25,627 bases of DNA from Candidatus Omnitrophota bacterium (GCA_028706795.1 JAQTVK010000001.1:1-25627); one strand, 5' to 3'; counted from the first letter of the stretch, positions 14,756 through 22,970 are shown. The notes: generated by a model not told the origin, from the letters alone. Program-made: numbers and translations.

Positions 14756-15115
14756 ATGGCAAGGATATTACTGGTCGACGATGATGTGGAGTTCGGTATA
14801 GTCCTCTCCAAGATATTGAAGAGTGAGGGGTATGAGACGTCGGTCGCTCTTAATACCGCCGAGGGCCTCGATGCCCTCAAGAAGGAGAAGTTTGATATCA
14901 TCTTCGCTGACCTCTCCATGCCGGGCGAGAACGGGCTTGTCTTCCTGCAGAAATCGAAAAAGATGTTTCCCGGCATCCCGGTAGTCATGATAACGGCCTT
15001 CGGTGACTGGGATATATACGCCAAGGCGATAGAGACCGGCGTGAACAAATTCGTCAACAAGCCGGTAAAGAAGGAAGAGATAGTCCAGGTGATAAAGGAA
15101 GTTTTGGGTTCCTAG
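14756..15115 (+). CDS. Single-domain response regulator
   Basis: 119 residues, only a receiver domain. All key residues are present: acidic pair D8-D9-D10 region (LLVDDD), phospho-acceptor D52 (FADLSMPGENG), T80 (VMITAFG) and K102 (NKPVKK). No DNA-binding or enzyme output follows, so it must act by protein contact (for example on a phosphotransferase, flagellar or enzyme target) or pass phosphate on. A strong AAGGAGG (14742-14748) precedes the ATG by 7 bases, suggesting higher translation than the kinase. It ends the nuclease-debranching-kinase operon; no clear terminator hairpin follows. Confidence 0.92.
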   Translation: MARILLVDDDVEFGIVLSKILKSEGYETSVALNTAEGLDALKKEKFDIIFADLSMPGENGLVFLQKSKKMFPGIPVVMITAFGDWDIYAKAIETGVNKFVNKPVKKEEIVQVIKEVLGS

Positions 15116-15154
15116 AAATTGCTATGCGATTTCCGGGAGCTGGGGAGATTTTGG

Positions 15155-15183
15155 TTGACAATTTTGCCCCTTCCTAATAAAAT
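15155..15183 (+). promoter_or_regulatory. Near-consensus promoter of the glycine cleavage operon
   Basis: Perfect TTGACA (15155-15160), 17-base spacer, TAAAAT (15178-15183). Predicted start near 15190, giving a leader of about 90 bases before ATG 15281. This is the closest match to the sigma-70 consensus in the window. Confidence 0.8.
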
Positions 15184-15189
15184 ACCCCT

Positions 15190-15280
15190 ATCCCACCTTT
15201 TCGTTATACTCGGAAAGGCTTGTCCCGACCTTCGTCAAAGGGAGGGGCTTCTTTAACCTAAAAAATCTAAGGAATATGAA
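15190..15280 (+). promoter_or_regulatory. Structured 5' leader of the acs-gcv operon
   Basis: CCTTTTCG (15196-15203) pairs with CGGAAAGG (15211-15218), 8 pairs including one T.G, around a 7-base loop. A smaller hairpin CCTT/AAGG (15229-15232 / 15238-15241) follows. The sequence lacks the conserved glycine-riboswitch cores I would look for. A ribosome site AAGGA lies at 15269-15273, and a two-codon ATG-AAA-TGA frame (15276-15284) overlaps the real start. Regulation by this leader is inferred. Confidence 0.5.
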
Positions 15281-17401
15281 ATGAGCTCAGACGGTCTGGA
15301 CAGACTTTTCAACCCCCGTTCTATCGCCGTGATCGGCGCATCCCCTAAAAAAGGCAAGATCGGCCACGATGTACTATTCAATCTCAAGGAATACGGATAC
15401 AAAGGGAAAATATATCCCATAAATCCCAAGGATACCGAGGTCATGGGCGATAAGGCCTATCCGTCGGTTCTCGACGTAAAAGAAGATATCGACCTTGCGG
15501 TCTTCGCCATTCCCGCGGCAGGCGTTATAGAAGTCATGAAGGAATGCGGAAAGAAAGGCATCAAGGCCGCGATAGTCATAACCGCGGGTTTCAAGGAGAC
15601 CGGCCCGGAAGGGAAAAAGCTCGAACTGGAATTGGCGGCGGTGGCAAAAGAGTACGGCGTCCGCGTCTTAGGCCCCAACTGCCTCGGGTTTATCAGCTCC
15701 ACCGCCCACCTTAACGCTTCGTTTGCCGCAATCTCACCGCTTCCCGGCGATATAGCTTTCTTCTCCCAGTCAGGCGCCTTGTGCACTGCCATACTCGACT
15801 GGGCGGTAAAGGAGAAGATAGGTTTCTCGAAGTTCGTGAGTATCGGCAATAAAGCGGATATATCGGAGACGGACCTGTTAAAGGCGCTCGGAGAAGATCC
15901 CGACACCAAGGTCATCCTTGGCTATATCGAGGACGTGAAGGACGGCAAGGAATTTATGCGCGTCGCCAGGGAGGTCACGGCGAAGAAGCCGGTGATTATC
16001 TGCAAGGCCGGCGGTTCCAAGGCCGGGGCCAAAGCGGCGTCGAGCCATACCGGCAGCCTCGCCGGTTCGGAAGCGGCATTTGATGCGGCGTTCGCCCAGA
16101 CCGGGATAATACGCGCAGCCAAGATCGAGGACCTTTTCGACTACGCGGTCGCGTTTTCGTACCAGAAACTTCCGCTGGGCCCGAACCTCGCGATAATAAC
16201 GAATGCCGGCGGCCCGGGGATAATCGCGGTGGACGCGGTAGAACGTTCGAAATACGCGAAAGTCGCGCCTTTGAGCAAAGAGACGGTGGAATACCTCAGG
16301 GGGGCGCTTCCCAAGACAGCCGCTTTGAATAATCCCGTGGACGTCATAGGCGACGCCGACGACCAGAGGTACAAGATCGCGGTAAGCGCGCTTTTGAAAG
16401 ATACGAACGTAAACGGGCTGATAGTCATACTTACTCCCCAGAGCAACAGCAAGATAAAGGAGACCGCAGACGTCCTCGTGGCAGCCAAGGACAGCAAACC
16501 CATATTCTCGAGTTTTATCGGCGGCAAGATGGTGGAAAAAGGGACGAATATCCTGCAGGATAATAAAATACCGAATTTCCTCTTCCCGGAACGCGCCATC
16601 GCGTCATTCAATATAATGGTCAAATACAAGAGGATGCTCGACATCCCGAAAGAGGGCATAAAGGCGTTCAAGGTCGACAAGGACAAGGTAAAAAAGATCC
16701 TCGACGCGGCAGCCAAGTCCGGGCAGAAAGAGATCCCCGAATATACCGCGCGCGATATCATAGAAAGTTACGGTTTCAGGCTTCCGAAGAGCACTCTAGC
16801 CAAGAACGCGGCTGAAGCGCGCGCCGCGGCCGAGAAGACGGGTTTTCCGGTGGTGATGAAGATAGCCTCGCCTGACATACTGCATAAATCGGATGTGGGA
16901 GGCGTTAAGGTCGGGCTCAAGGACGCCAAGGAAGTCGAAGCGGCGTTTGACGAGATAATGAAAAAATCCAAAGCAGCGGTGCCGAACGCAAATATCCTGG
17001 GGGTCCTCGTCCAGGAGATGGTCTCCGGCGGCAAAGAGGTCATACTGGGAATGTCGAAAGACGCGCAATTCGGGCCGATGCTGATGTTCGGCCTCGGCGG
17101 CATCTACGTCGAGGTGCTCAAGGACGTATCTTTCAGGATAGCCCCGATACTCCCGCGCGAGGCTGCTGAAATGGTAGATTCGATAAAATCTGCCGCGCTC
17201 CTTAAGGGCGCCCGCGGCGAGAAACCCGCGGATATAGATTCGATAAAGGAAGGGTTGCTCAGGCTTTCGCAGCTGGTCACGGATTTTCCCATGATAAAAG
17301 AACTCGATATAAACCCGCTTAAGGTTTTTCCGGCTGAAGGCAAGGGCGGCAGTATGGCGATAGACGCCAGGATAAGCATAGAACTAGAAAAATCTAAATG
17401 A
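15281..17401 (+). CDS. ADP-forming acetate/acyl-CoA ligase, fused alpha-beta
   Basis: 706 residues. It converts acyl-CoA + ADP + Pi to acid + ATP + CoA (acetyl-CoA to acetate in most anaerobes) or the reverse. Seen: N-terminal CoA-binding Rossmann domain (LFNPRSIAVIGAS); succinyl-CoA ligase-like domains with ASSHTGSLAGSEAAFD, catalytic His H256; and a C-terminal ATP-grasp beta part (from about residue 480: ESYGFRLPKS, FPVVMKIASPDILHKSDVGGV with second His H535, GMSKDAQFGPMLMFGLGG). The alpha and beta parts are separate genes in many archaea and fused here. The start has AAGGA 7 bases upstream. Its TGA overlaps the ATG of gcvT, which ties the acid-forming step to glycine cleavage. Substrate range (acetate, propionate, aryl acids) cannot be read. 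Confidence 0.93.
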   Translation: MSSDGLDRLFNPRSIAVIGASPKKGKIGHDVLFNLKEYGYKGKIYPINPKDTEVMGDKAYPSVLDVKEDIDLAVFAIPAAGVIEVMKECGKKGIKAAIVITAGFKETGPEGKKLELELAAVAKEYGVRVLGPNCLGFISSTAHLNASFAAISPLPGDIAFFSQSGALCTAILDWAVKEKIGFSKFVSIGNKADISETDLLKALGEDPDTKVILGYIEDVKDGKEFMRVAREVTAKKPVIICKAGGSKAGAKAASSHTGSLAGSEAAFDAAFAQTGIIRAAKIEDLFDYAVAFSYQKLPLGPNLAIITNAGGPGIIAVDAVERSKYAKVAPLSKETVEYLRGALPKTAALNNPVDVIGDADDQRYKIAVSALLKDTNVNGLIVILTPQSNSKIKETADVLVAAKDSKPIFSSFIGGKMVEKGTNILQDNKIPNFLFPERAIASFNIMVKYKRMLDIPKEGIKAFKVDKDKVKKILDAAAKSGQKEIPEYTARDIIESYGFRLPKSTLAKNAAEARAAAEKTGFPVVMKIASPDILHKSDVGGVKVGLKDAKEVEAAFDEIMKKSKAAVPNANILGVLVQEMVSGGKEVILGMSKDAQFGPMLMFGLGGIYVEVLKDVSFRIAPILPREAAEMVDSIKSAALLKGARGEKPADIDSIKEGLLRLSQLVTDFPMIKELDINPLKVFPAEGKGGSMAIDARISIELEKSK

Positions 17402-18495
17402 TATCGACTGAAGAGAGGAAGACCCCCCTCTACGAGGCCCATAAAAGCCTCAACGCAAAGATAGTCAATTTCCACGGCTGGCTTTTGCCTATCCAGTACA
17501 CGAGCATTATCGAGGAGCATGACGCAACCCGCACCAAAGCGGGACTTTTCGATATCTCCCACCTCGGAAAACTCGAGGTCTCCGGAAGATCCGCTAAACA
17601 ATTCCTGCAAAAGATCTTCACTAATAATATAGAAAAGGCCGCCTCAGGGGGCATAGTCTATTCCCCGTTATGCAACGAGAACGGCGGGACGTTAGATGAC
17701 GCCTTCATATATAACGCGGGCAAGGACAGGTATATCCTTATCGTGAACGCCTCGACCTTCGAAAAAGACCTCGCGTGGATACGGTCCCATAACACTGAAC
17801 AGGCCGACATAAAAGATATAAACGATTCGCTGGGAGGGATAGCCATCCAAGGGCCGGCCTCGCAGCAGATATTGTCCCATTTTTGTAAAGCCTACATCGA
17901 CGAGCTCAAACACCGCCATTTTGTCGAGACCGAAGTCGACGGTTCTTACGCGCTCCTTTCGAGGAGCGGATACACCGGCGAGGACGGGTTCGAGATGTTC
18001 ATACCGGCAGGCAAGTGCATAAAGGTCTGGAACGATATCCTGGCCTCCGGGAAAGGATACGGCCTGGTCCCGGCGGGACTTGGCGCAAGGGATACCTTAA
18101 GGCTCGAGGCGGGATGCCCGCTTTACGGCGTCGATACCGACGAATCCAAGACGCCGCTGGAGTCCGGGCTGGAGAGGACGCTTGACCTCAGCAAGGATTT
18201 CATCGGCAAAAAGGCGATACTCGAGAGGAAAGCGAAAGGAATAAAAGAGACGCTGACGGGATTCAAGATGATGGATAAAGCGATCCCGCGCACCGGATAT
18301 ATCGTAGAAAGGGACGGAAAGAATATCGGTATCGTGACGAGCGGGACTTATTCGCCTACCCTGAAAGAAAACATAGGCTTCGCTTACGTAGCGCCGGAAA
18401 ATTCGAAAATAGGCGGGACGTTCGATGTGATAATCCACGGTGAAAAGAAGAAGGCCGTAGTTGTGGATACGCCATTCTATAGGAGGAAAAAATAA
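17398..18495 (+). CDS. gcvT: Glycine cleavage system T-protein (aminomethyltransferase)
   Basis: 365 residues, normal length. It takes the aminomethyl group from H-protein to tetrahydrofolate, releasing ammonia and forming methylene-THF. Seen: KTPLYEAHKSLNAKIVNFHGWLLPIQY (family FxGWxMPvqY); GLFDISHLGKLEVSG; catalytic Asp in GTLDDAFIY (D100/D101); SGYTGEDGFEMFIP; GLGARDTLRLEAGCPLYG; and the C-terminal barrel YSPTLKENIGFAYV. The substitution of Ala/Met by His/Leu in the FHGWLLP motif is mild. The start overlaps the synthetase stop (ATGA), and the stop overlaps the gcvH start (TAATG), so this is an operon member. Confidence 0.95.
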   Translation: MISTEERKTPLYEAHKSLNAKIVNFHGWLLPIQYTSIIEEHDATRTKAGLFDISHLGKLEVSGRSAKQFLQKIFTNNIEKAASGGIVYSPLCNENGGTLDDAFIYNAGKDRYILIVNASTFEKDLAWIRSHNTEQADIKDINDSLGGIAIQGPASQQILSHFCKAYIDELKHRHFVETEVDGSYALLSRSGYTGEDGFEMFIPAGKCIKVWNDILASGKGYGLVPAGLGARDTLRLEAGCPLYGVDTDESKTPLESGLERTLDLSKDFIGKKAILERKAKGIKETLTGFKMMDKAIPRTGYIVERDGKNIGIVTSGTYSPTLKENIGFAYVAPENSKIGGTFDVIIHGEKKKAVVVDTPFYRRKK

Positions 18496-18884
18496 TGGTC
18501 GATCTGGATAAGCTGCGTTTTACGAAGACGCACGAATGGTTGAGGGTCGAAGGCAACACCGGTTACGTAGGCATAACAGACCACGCCCAGAAAGAGATAA
18601 CCGATGTCGTCTTCGTCGAACTTCCCAAGATAGGTAAAGAGGTAGCGAAGGCAGGCGAGGCCGCGGTAGTCGAATCGGTAAAGGCCGCCTTCTCGATATA
18701 CGCCCCAGTGTCCGGGAAGGTCGTAAAAGCCAACGATGCGGTCGAAAAGGACCCTTCCCTGGTCAACAAGTCGCCTTACGAAGAGGGCTGGTTCTTTGCA
18801 ATAGAGATAAAGGATAAGTCCGAAATTGATTCCCTGATGACACAGAAGGATTACCTCGAATTCATAAAGACCGGAGCGCATTGA
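18495..18884 (+). CDS. gcvH: Glycine cleavage system H-protein
   Basis: 129 residues. This lipoyl carrier shuttles the aminomethyl group between P- and T-proteins. Seen: TKTHEWLRVEGNTGYVGITDHAQ; DVVFVELPKIGKEV; and the lipoylation site ESVKAAFSIYAPVSG with lysine K63. Family proteins usually have ESVKAVSD; here the two residues after KA are AF rather than VS, still compatible with lipoylation. C-terminal PYEEGWFFAIEI is normal. The gene for its lipoylating enzyme is four genes downstream at 21653. ATG shares a base with the gcvT TAA. Confidence 0.95.
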   Translation: MVDLDKLRFTKTHEWLRVEGNTGYVGITDHAQKEITDVVFVELPKIGKEVAKAGEAAVVESVKAAFSIYAPVSGKVVKANDAVEKDPSLVNKSPYEEGWFFAIEIKDKSEIDSLMTQKDYLEFIKTGAH

Positions 18885-18885
18885 T

Positions 18886-20220
18886 TTGAAGTATTCCCCG
18901 CATACGGAAAAAGACAAGAAAGAGATGCTCGCCGCCATAGGAGCGGCATCGCCGGAAGAGCTTTTCGGTGCCATCCCCAAGGAATTCCGTTTGCAAAAAC
19001 TTGACCTGCCCGAAGGGATCTCCGAGCTTGAGCTGAAAAAACTTATATTTGAAAAAACAGGAAAGAACTATTCTACCCAGAAGCTCGATTCATTCCTTGG
19101 CGGCGGCGCATACGAGCATTATATCCCGCAGGCCGTCGAATCGATAATATCGAGGGGAGAATTCCTTACCGCATACACGCCGCACCAGGCCGAGGCGAGC
19201 CAGGGTACGCTCCAGGCGATATACGAATACCAGAGCCTCATCTGTGAATTGACCGGCATGGACGTTGCCAATGCCTCGATGTACGACGGCGCGTCAGCCT
19301 TGGCCGAGGCGGTAATACTTGCCGTAAGGGAGACAGGAAGGAACCGCGTGATATTCTCGAGTTCCCTGCATCCCGAGTACAGGCAGGTAATGAAGACCTA
19401 TTTCGAAGGATATAGGATAGAATTCGTCGAGATACCGCATGCCGGCGGGCTCTTCGATGAAGCCGCGTTGAAGAGGGAGGCTAACGATTCCACCGCCTGC
19501 GTCATCGTCCAGAACCCGAATTTCTTCGGCAGCATCGAGAAGGCCGACAAGATCGAAGCCATCTGCCATTCCTGCGGCGCGCTCCTTATCGCCTGCGTCA
19601 ATCCCGTATCGCTCGGCATATTAAAAGCCCCGGGCGAATATAACGCGGATATCGCGGTCGGCGAAGGCCAGCCTCTCGGCATACCGATGAGTTTCGGCGG
19701 GCCGTACCTCGGTTTCTTTGCGGTAAAGGAGAAACACATGCGCAAGATGCCGGGAAGGCTAGCCGGCATGACGAAGGATGTCGAGGGAAAGCGCGGTTTC
19801 GTCCTGACGATGCAGGCGCGCGAACAGCATATCCGCAGGGAGAAGGCGACGTCCAATATCTGCAGCAACGAAGGGCTCATGGCCCTGGCCGCGTGCATCC
19901 ATCTTTCGTTGTTGGGAAAAGAAGGGATAAGGGAAGTAGCGCGGCAGAACGTTTTAAAGAGCCATTATCTTAAAGATAGTATACTTAAATTGAGCGGGTT
20001 CGAGCTGATGTTCGAGGCGCCGTTCTTCAACGAATTCGTGGTAAGGTGCGGGAAAGAGACGGATAAGATAACCGGCGACCTGCTCAAGCACGGCATGATA
20101 GGCGGCCTGCCGCTCGGCAGGTTCCGCGCCGATATGAAGAATTGCATGCTGATCTGCGTCACCGAGACGAAGTCGAAGGATGACCTCGACAGGTTCGCGG
20201 AACTCCTTGGGAAACACTAA
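18886..20220 (+). CDS. gcvPA: Glycine dehydrogenase (decarboxylating) P-protein subunit 1
   Basis: 444 residues. This is the N-terminal half of the two-subunit P-protein, which decarboxylates glycine with PLP. The start is TTG one base after the gcvH TGA; it gives the family opening M-K-Y-S-P-H-T (family YxPHT), and no ATG fits better. Seen: ELFGAIPKEFR, GGGAYEHYIPQAVESI, FLTAYTPHQAEASQGTLQAIYEYQS, ELTGMDVANASMYDGASALAEA, QNPNFFG, and AREQHIRREKATSNICSNEGLMA. Subunit 1 lacks the PLP lysine, as expected. The split P-protein is typical of many anaerobes, Thermotogae, Firmicutes and archaea. Stop overlaps the gcvPB start (TAATG). Confidence 0.95.
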   Translation: MKYSPHTEKDKKEMLAAIGAASPEELFGAIPKEFRLQKLDLPEGISELELKKLIFEKTGKNYSTQKLDSFLGGGAYEHYIPQAVESIISRGEFLTAYTPHQAEASQGTLQAIYEYQSLICELTGMDVANASMYDGASALAEAVILAVRETGRNRVIFSSSLHPEYRQVMKTYFEGYRIEFVEIPHAGGLFDEAALKREANDSTACVIVQNPNFFGSIEKADKIEAICHSCGALLIACVNPVSLGILKAPGEYNADIAVGEGQPLGIPMSFGGPYLGFFAVKEKHMRKMPGRLAGMTKDVEGKRGFVLTMQAREQHIRREKATSNICSNEGLMALAACIHLSLLGKEGIREVARQNVLKSHYLKDSILKLSGFELMFEAPFFNEFVVRCGKETDKITGDLLKHGMIGGLPLGRFRADMKNCMLICVTETKSKDDLDRFAELLGKH

Positions 20221-21674
20221 TGGAAAAACTCATCTTCGAGATAAGCAGCCCCGGCAGGAAGGGTTATTCGCTCCCTAATCTCGATGTCCCGGATGCTGAT
20301 ATAAAGTCGTTCATCCCGCAGGAATACCTGCGCAAGGACGAGCCGGACCTTCCCGAGGTCAGCGAGCTCGACTGCGTGCGGCATTTTACGCGCCTCTCCC
20401 AGTTAAATTATTCCATCGACACCAATTTCTATCCTCTCGGATCATGCACTATGAAGTATAACCCGAAGATAAACGAGAAGATGGCCGGCCTTCCGCAATT
20501 TACCGGGCTCCATCCTTACCAGCCGGATACGAGCGTGCAGGGGATGCTGGAAGTGCTTTATGAGACGGAGCAGGCCCTCTGCAAGATCTGCGGGATGGAC
20601 GCTTTTACGCTGCAGCCCGCGGCCGGGGCGCACGGCGAACTTACCGGGATGCTTATCGTGCGCGCGTACCATACGTCAAAAGGCAACCCGCGGAAAAAAG
20701 TTGTAATACCTGATTCCGCGCACGGCACCAATCCGGCCAGCGCCGCTCTCTGCGGATACGAAGTCGTCACCGTAAGATCGGATAAGGCCGGCCGCATCGA
20801 CCTTGAAGCGCTGAAGAGCGTAATGAGCGATGAAGTCGCGGTGCTGATGCTTACCAATCCCAATACGTTAGGGCTATTCGAGAAGAACGTAAAAGAGATA
20901 GCCGATATCGTGCATAAGGCCGGCGCGCTCCTTTACCTGGACGGCGCCAACTTAAACGCGCTCCTCGGAGTGGCCAGGCCCGGGGATATGGGATTCGACG
21001 TATGCCACGTTAACCTCCACAAGACTTTTTCGACGCCGCACGGCGGCGGCGGGCCGGGCTCAGGCCCGGTCGGGGTAAAGGCGATCCTTGCTGATTTCCT
21101 TCCCATCCCAAGGATAAAACAAAAGAGGAGCAAGTTTTTATTCGATTACGACGCTAAAAGATCGATAGGCAGGGTCCGTGCCTTTTACGGGAACACGGGC
21201 GTGATAATAAGGGCGTATTGTTATATGAAATTGCTCGGAAGCGACGGCCTGAAAGACGCCACGTTCGAGGCGGTCCTTAACGCGAATTACCTGAAAACGA
21301 AACTCAAGAACGACTATCGGCTCGCCGTAGCTGACGAGCCGTGCATGCACGAATTCGTCCTTACCGGCAAGGACAAGAAGGAGCTCGGCGTAAAGACGCT
21401 GGATATCGCGAAACGCCTCCTGGATTACGGGTTCTACGCGCCCACTGTATATTTCCCGCTTATCGTCGAGGAGGCGATAATGATAGAACCGACCGAGACC
21501 GAATCGAAAGAAACGCTTGACGCCTTCGCCGAAACGATGATAAAGATAGCCGCGGAAGCGAAGTCTAACGCCTCGCTCTTGACCGGGGCGCCGCACATAA
21601 CCCCCGTACGCAGGCTCGATGAAGTCCTCGCCGCAAGGGAGCTTAATTTAAGATGGAAAAGACCTGGCGCCTGA
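20220..21674 (+). CDS. gcvPB: Glycine dehydrogenase (decarboxylating) P-protein subunit 2
   Basis: 484 residues. This is the PLP-binding half of the P-protein. Seen: SPGRKGYSLPNLDVP, NYSIDTNFYPLGSCTMKYNPKINE, LTGMLIVRAYH, PDSAHGTNPASAALCGYEV, LTNPNTLGLFE, LYLDGANLNALLG and the PLP lysine in VNLHKTFSTPHGGGGPG (K268). Length fits the split family. The 3' end overlaps the lipoate-ligase gene by 22 bases in another frame. Together with subunit 1, T and H, it makes up every glycine-specific part of the system; only the L-protein (dihydrolipoamide dehydrogenase) is missing from the window. Confidence 0.95.
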   Translation: MEKLIFEISSPGRKGYSLPNLDVPDADIKSFIPQEYLRKDEPDLPEVSELDCVRHFTRLSQLNYSIDTNFYPLGSCTMKYNPKINEKMAGLPQFTGLHPYQPDTSVQGMLEVLYETEQALCKICGMDAFTLQPAAGAHGELTGMLIVRAYHTSKGNPRKKVVIPDSAHGTNPASAALCGYEVVTVRSDKAGRIDLEALKSVMSDEVAVLMLTNPNTLGLFEKNVKEIADIVHKAGALLYLDGANLNALLGVARPGDMGFDVCHVNLHKTFSTPHGGGGPGSGPVGVKAILADFLPIPRIKQKRSKFLFDYDAKRSIGRVRAFYGNTGVIIRAYCYMKLLGSDGLKDATFEAVLNANYLKTKLKNDYRLAVADEPCMHEFVLTGKDKKELGVKTLDIAKRLLDYGFYAPTVYFPLIVEEAIMIEPTETESKETLDAFAETMIKIAAEAKSNASLLTGAPHITPVRRLDEVLAARELNLRWKRPGA

Positions 21675-22348
21675 TAATTGACGCTGCCCGCGAGCCGGCG
21701 GCCAACATGGCCCTCGACGAGGCAATAATGCAGCGCATGGCGGAAGAGCCGTCTGGCCCCACCCTGAGAATATACCGTTGGACATACCCATGCGTCTCTA
21801 TCGGCAAATTCCAGCGGCTTGACGATATCCCGTTTTTGAAGAGTAGCGTCCCGATCGTCCGAAGGCCGACGGGCGGCGGTTCGGTATACCATGACGAGCT
21901 CGGGATCACGTATTCCCTGGTCTTCGGCGAGCGCTCAGGCGTAATGCCCGAAGGCACCGCCGCCTCATACCGGCATATTCACGAAGGCATTGCCGCCGCG
22001 GTAAGGGAATTGGGCCTTGAAGCCGGACTTTATGCCCCGGTTTCGGATACGGCCAAGGCGTTCGGTTCGTGTTTTGCCCTGCCCGTCAAGTCGGATGTCG
22101 TCTCGCACGGGAGCAAGATAGCCGGCGCGGCCCAGAGGCGCAGGTTCGGGATAGTATTGCACCAGGGAGAGGTCAGTTTGCCACTTGACGTTTGGCGTAA
22201 ATGGTCGTATAATAATGCCTTAAAGATATTCATAAACTGCCTCTCTAAACAATTACAGGCTGAATTCCTCGAAGGACGGATCACCGATAAAGAAGAGCGT
22301 TTAGCCGAAGCATTGCTTATGGAGCGTATGGAGGAGGTGACCAGATGA
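21653..22348 (+). CDS. lplA: Lipoate-protein ligase / octanoyltransferase (LplA-LipM family)
   Basis: 231 residues of the BPL_LplA_LipB fold. It attaches lipoyl or octanoyl to the H-protein lysine. Seen: AANMALDEAI, IYRWTYPCVSIGKFQ (family W-P-x-v-s-i-G-x-x-Q), the binding loop RRPTGGGSVYHD, S-C-F with C140, and K155 in SKIAGAAQRR, the conserved lysine of the family. The C140 S-C-F plus QHG-like HQG motif recalls LipM octanoyltransferases with a catalytic Cys, while the short length without the accessory C-terminal domain excludes canonical E. coli-type LplA; which chemistry applies is unresolved. The start overlaps gcvPB by 22 bases; the stop overlaps the ferredoxin ATG. Its place next to gcv argues for H-protein as substrate. 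Confidence 0.88.
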   Translation: MEKTWRLIIDAAREPAANMALDEAIMQRMAEEPSGPTLRIYRWTYPCVSIGKFQRLDDIPFLKSSVPIVRRPTGGGSVYHDELGITYSLVFGERSGVMPEGTAASYRHIHEGIAAAVRELGLEAGLYAPVSDTAKAFGSCFALPVKSDVVSHGSKIAGAAQRRRFGIVLHQGEVSLPLDVWRKWSYNNALKIFINCLSKQLQAEFLEGRITDKEERLAEALLMERMEEVTR

Positions 22349-22533
22349 AAGCGAAGGTAGATCCGAATCTCTGCACAGGATGCGAGCTCTGCACTAATAT
22401 ATGCCCGGAAGTTTTCGAGATGAAAGGTGATATCGCTTCCGTGAAAGTCAACCCGGTCCCAGCGGCTGCCGGGGAGACATGCAAGGAAGCTAAGGATAGC
22501 TGTCCCGTTGAAGCCATCTCTATAGAGGAATAA
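22345..22533 (+). CDS. Small single-cluster [4Fe-4S] ferredoxin
   Basis: 62 residues. It is close in layout to the Thermotoga/Moorella type: cluster ligands C10, C13, C16 (CTGCELC) and C53 (SCP), while C20 and C46 sit where the family forms a disulfide or where a second cluster has been lost. VDPNLCTGCELC, NICPEVFEM and DSCPVEAISIEE are diagnostic. A strong purine-rich ribosome site (22331-22340) lies just before the ATG, which overlaps the previous TGA, so it may be well expressed. Ferredoxin is not a standard part of the glycine cleavage operon; it may link glycine-derived reductant to ferredoxin-dependent enzymes, but that is inference. Confidence 0.93.
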   Translation: MKAKVDPNLCTGCELCTNICPEVFEMKGDIASVKVNPVPAAAGETCKEAKDSCPVEAISIEE

Positions 22534-22549
22534 AAAAAGGGGGAAATAA

Positions 22550-22915
22550 ATGAAGAAGTTGGCATTGTTGGTTTTAGCAGTAATGATCGTAACGTGCATG
22601 GTAGCCGGTTCAGCCTGCGCCGCGGAACAGGAGAATGGTTTTGTGAAATTCTGGCGCGGTGTATTCCACTGGCCGTTCAACGCCGCTAAAGATTCCGCCC
22701 AGGTAGTCGGCGATACGGGCATGAAGGCCGTTGGGACCGTGGCGGACGAAGGGAAAGCTGTAGGCGGGACGCTTACCGGCGAAGAAGGAGCCGCAGAAAA
22801 AGTAGTTACAAATCCGGTAACCGGGACAGCCGACACCGTTAAGACCGGAGTCGTAGGTACCGCGGAGATGCCCGGAAAATCCGTTGAGGAATCCTGGCCA
22901 GCCGAAAAGAAATAA
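22550..22915 (+). CDS. Small exported protein of unknown function
   Basis: 121 residues; I do not recognise a family. Residues 1-24 are a signal peptide ending SACA-AE; no lipobox. The mature part opens with an aromatic segment (FVKFWRGVFHWPFNAAKDS) and continues as a Thr/Gly/Val-rich low-complexity stretch with imperfect repeats (VGDTG, VGTVAD, VGGTLTG, VVGTAEM) and a charged tail (ESWPAEKK). It is preceded by AGGGGG (22538-22543) 6 bases before the ATG and lies 16 bases after the ferredoxin stop, so it is the operon's last gene. The mature protein would be about 97 residues, envelope-located. It has no evident link to glycine metabolism. Confidence 0.75.
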   Translation: MKKLALLVLAVMIVTCMVAGSACAAEQENGFVKFWRGVFHWPFNAAKDSAQVVGDTGMKAVGTVADEGKAVGGTLTGEEGAAEKVVTNPVTGTADTVKTGVVGTAEMPGKSVEESWPAEKK

Positions 22916-22938
22916 AAGCATTTTCTTGAATCTCAAAT

Positions 22939-22970
22939 AAAGCCCGGGACCTTTGAAGCTCCCGGGCTTT
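22939..22970 (+). terminator. Hairpin terminator after the glycine operon
   Basis: Perfect 11-base inverted repeat AAAGCCCGGGA (22939-22949) and TCCCGGGCTTT (22960-22970), loop of 10 bases. Only three Ts follow on the + strand; on the minus strand it also runs into TTT-ATTT, so it may work in both directions. The loop carries TTGAAG, a candidate -35. Confidence 0.7.

Noticed and set aside
15190..15280. Glycine riboswitch before the gcv operon
   Set aside because: I do not see the conserved core segments of that class; only simple hairpins.
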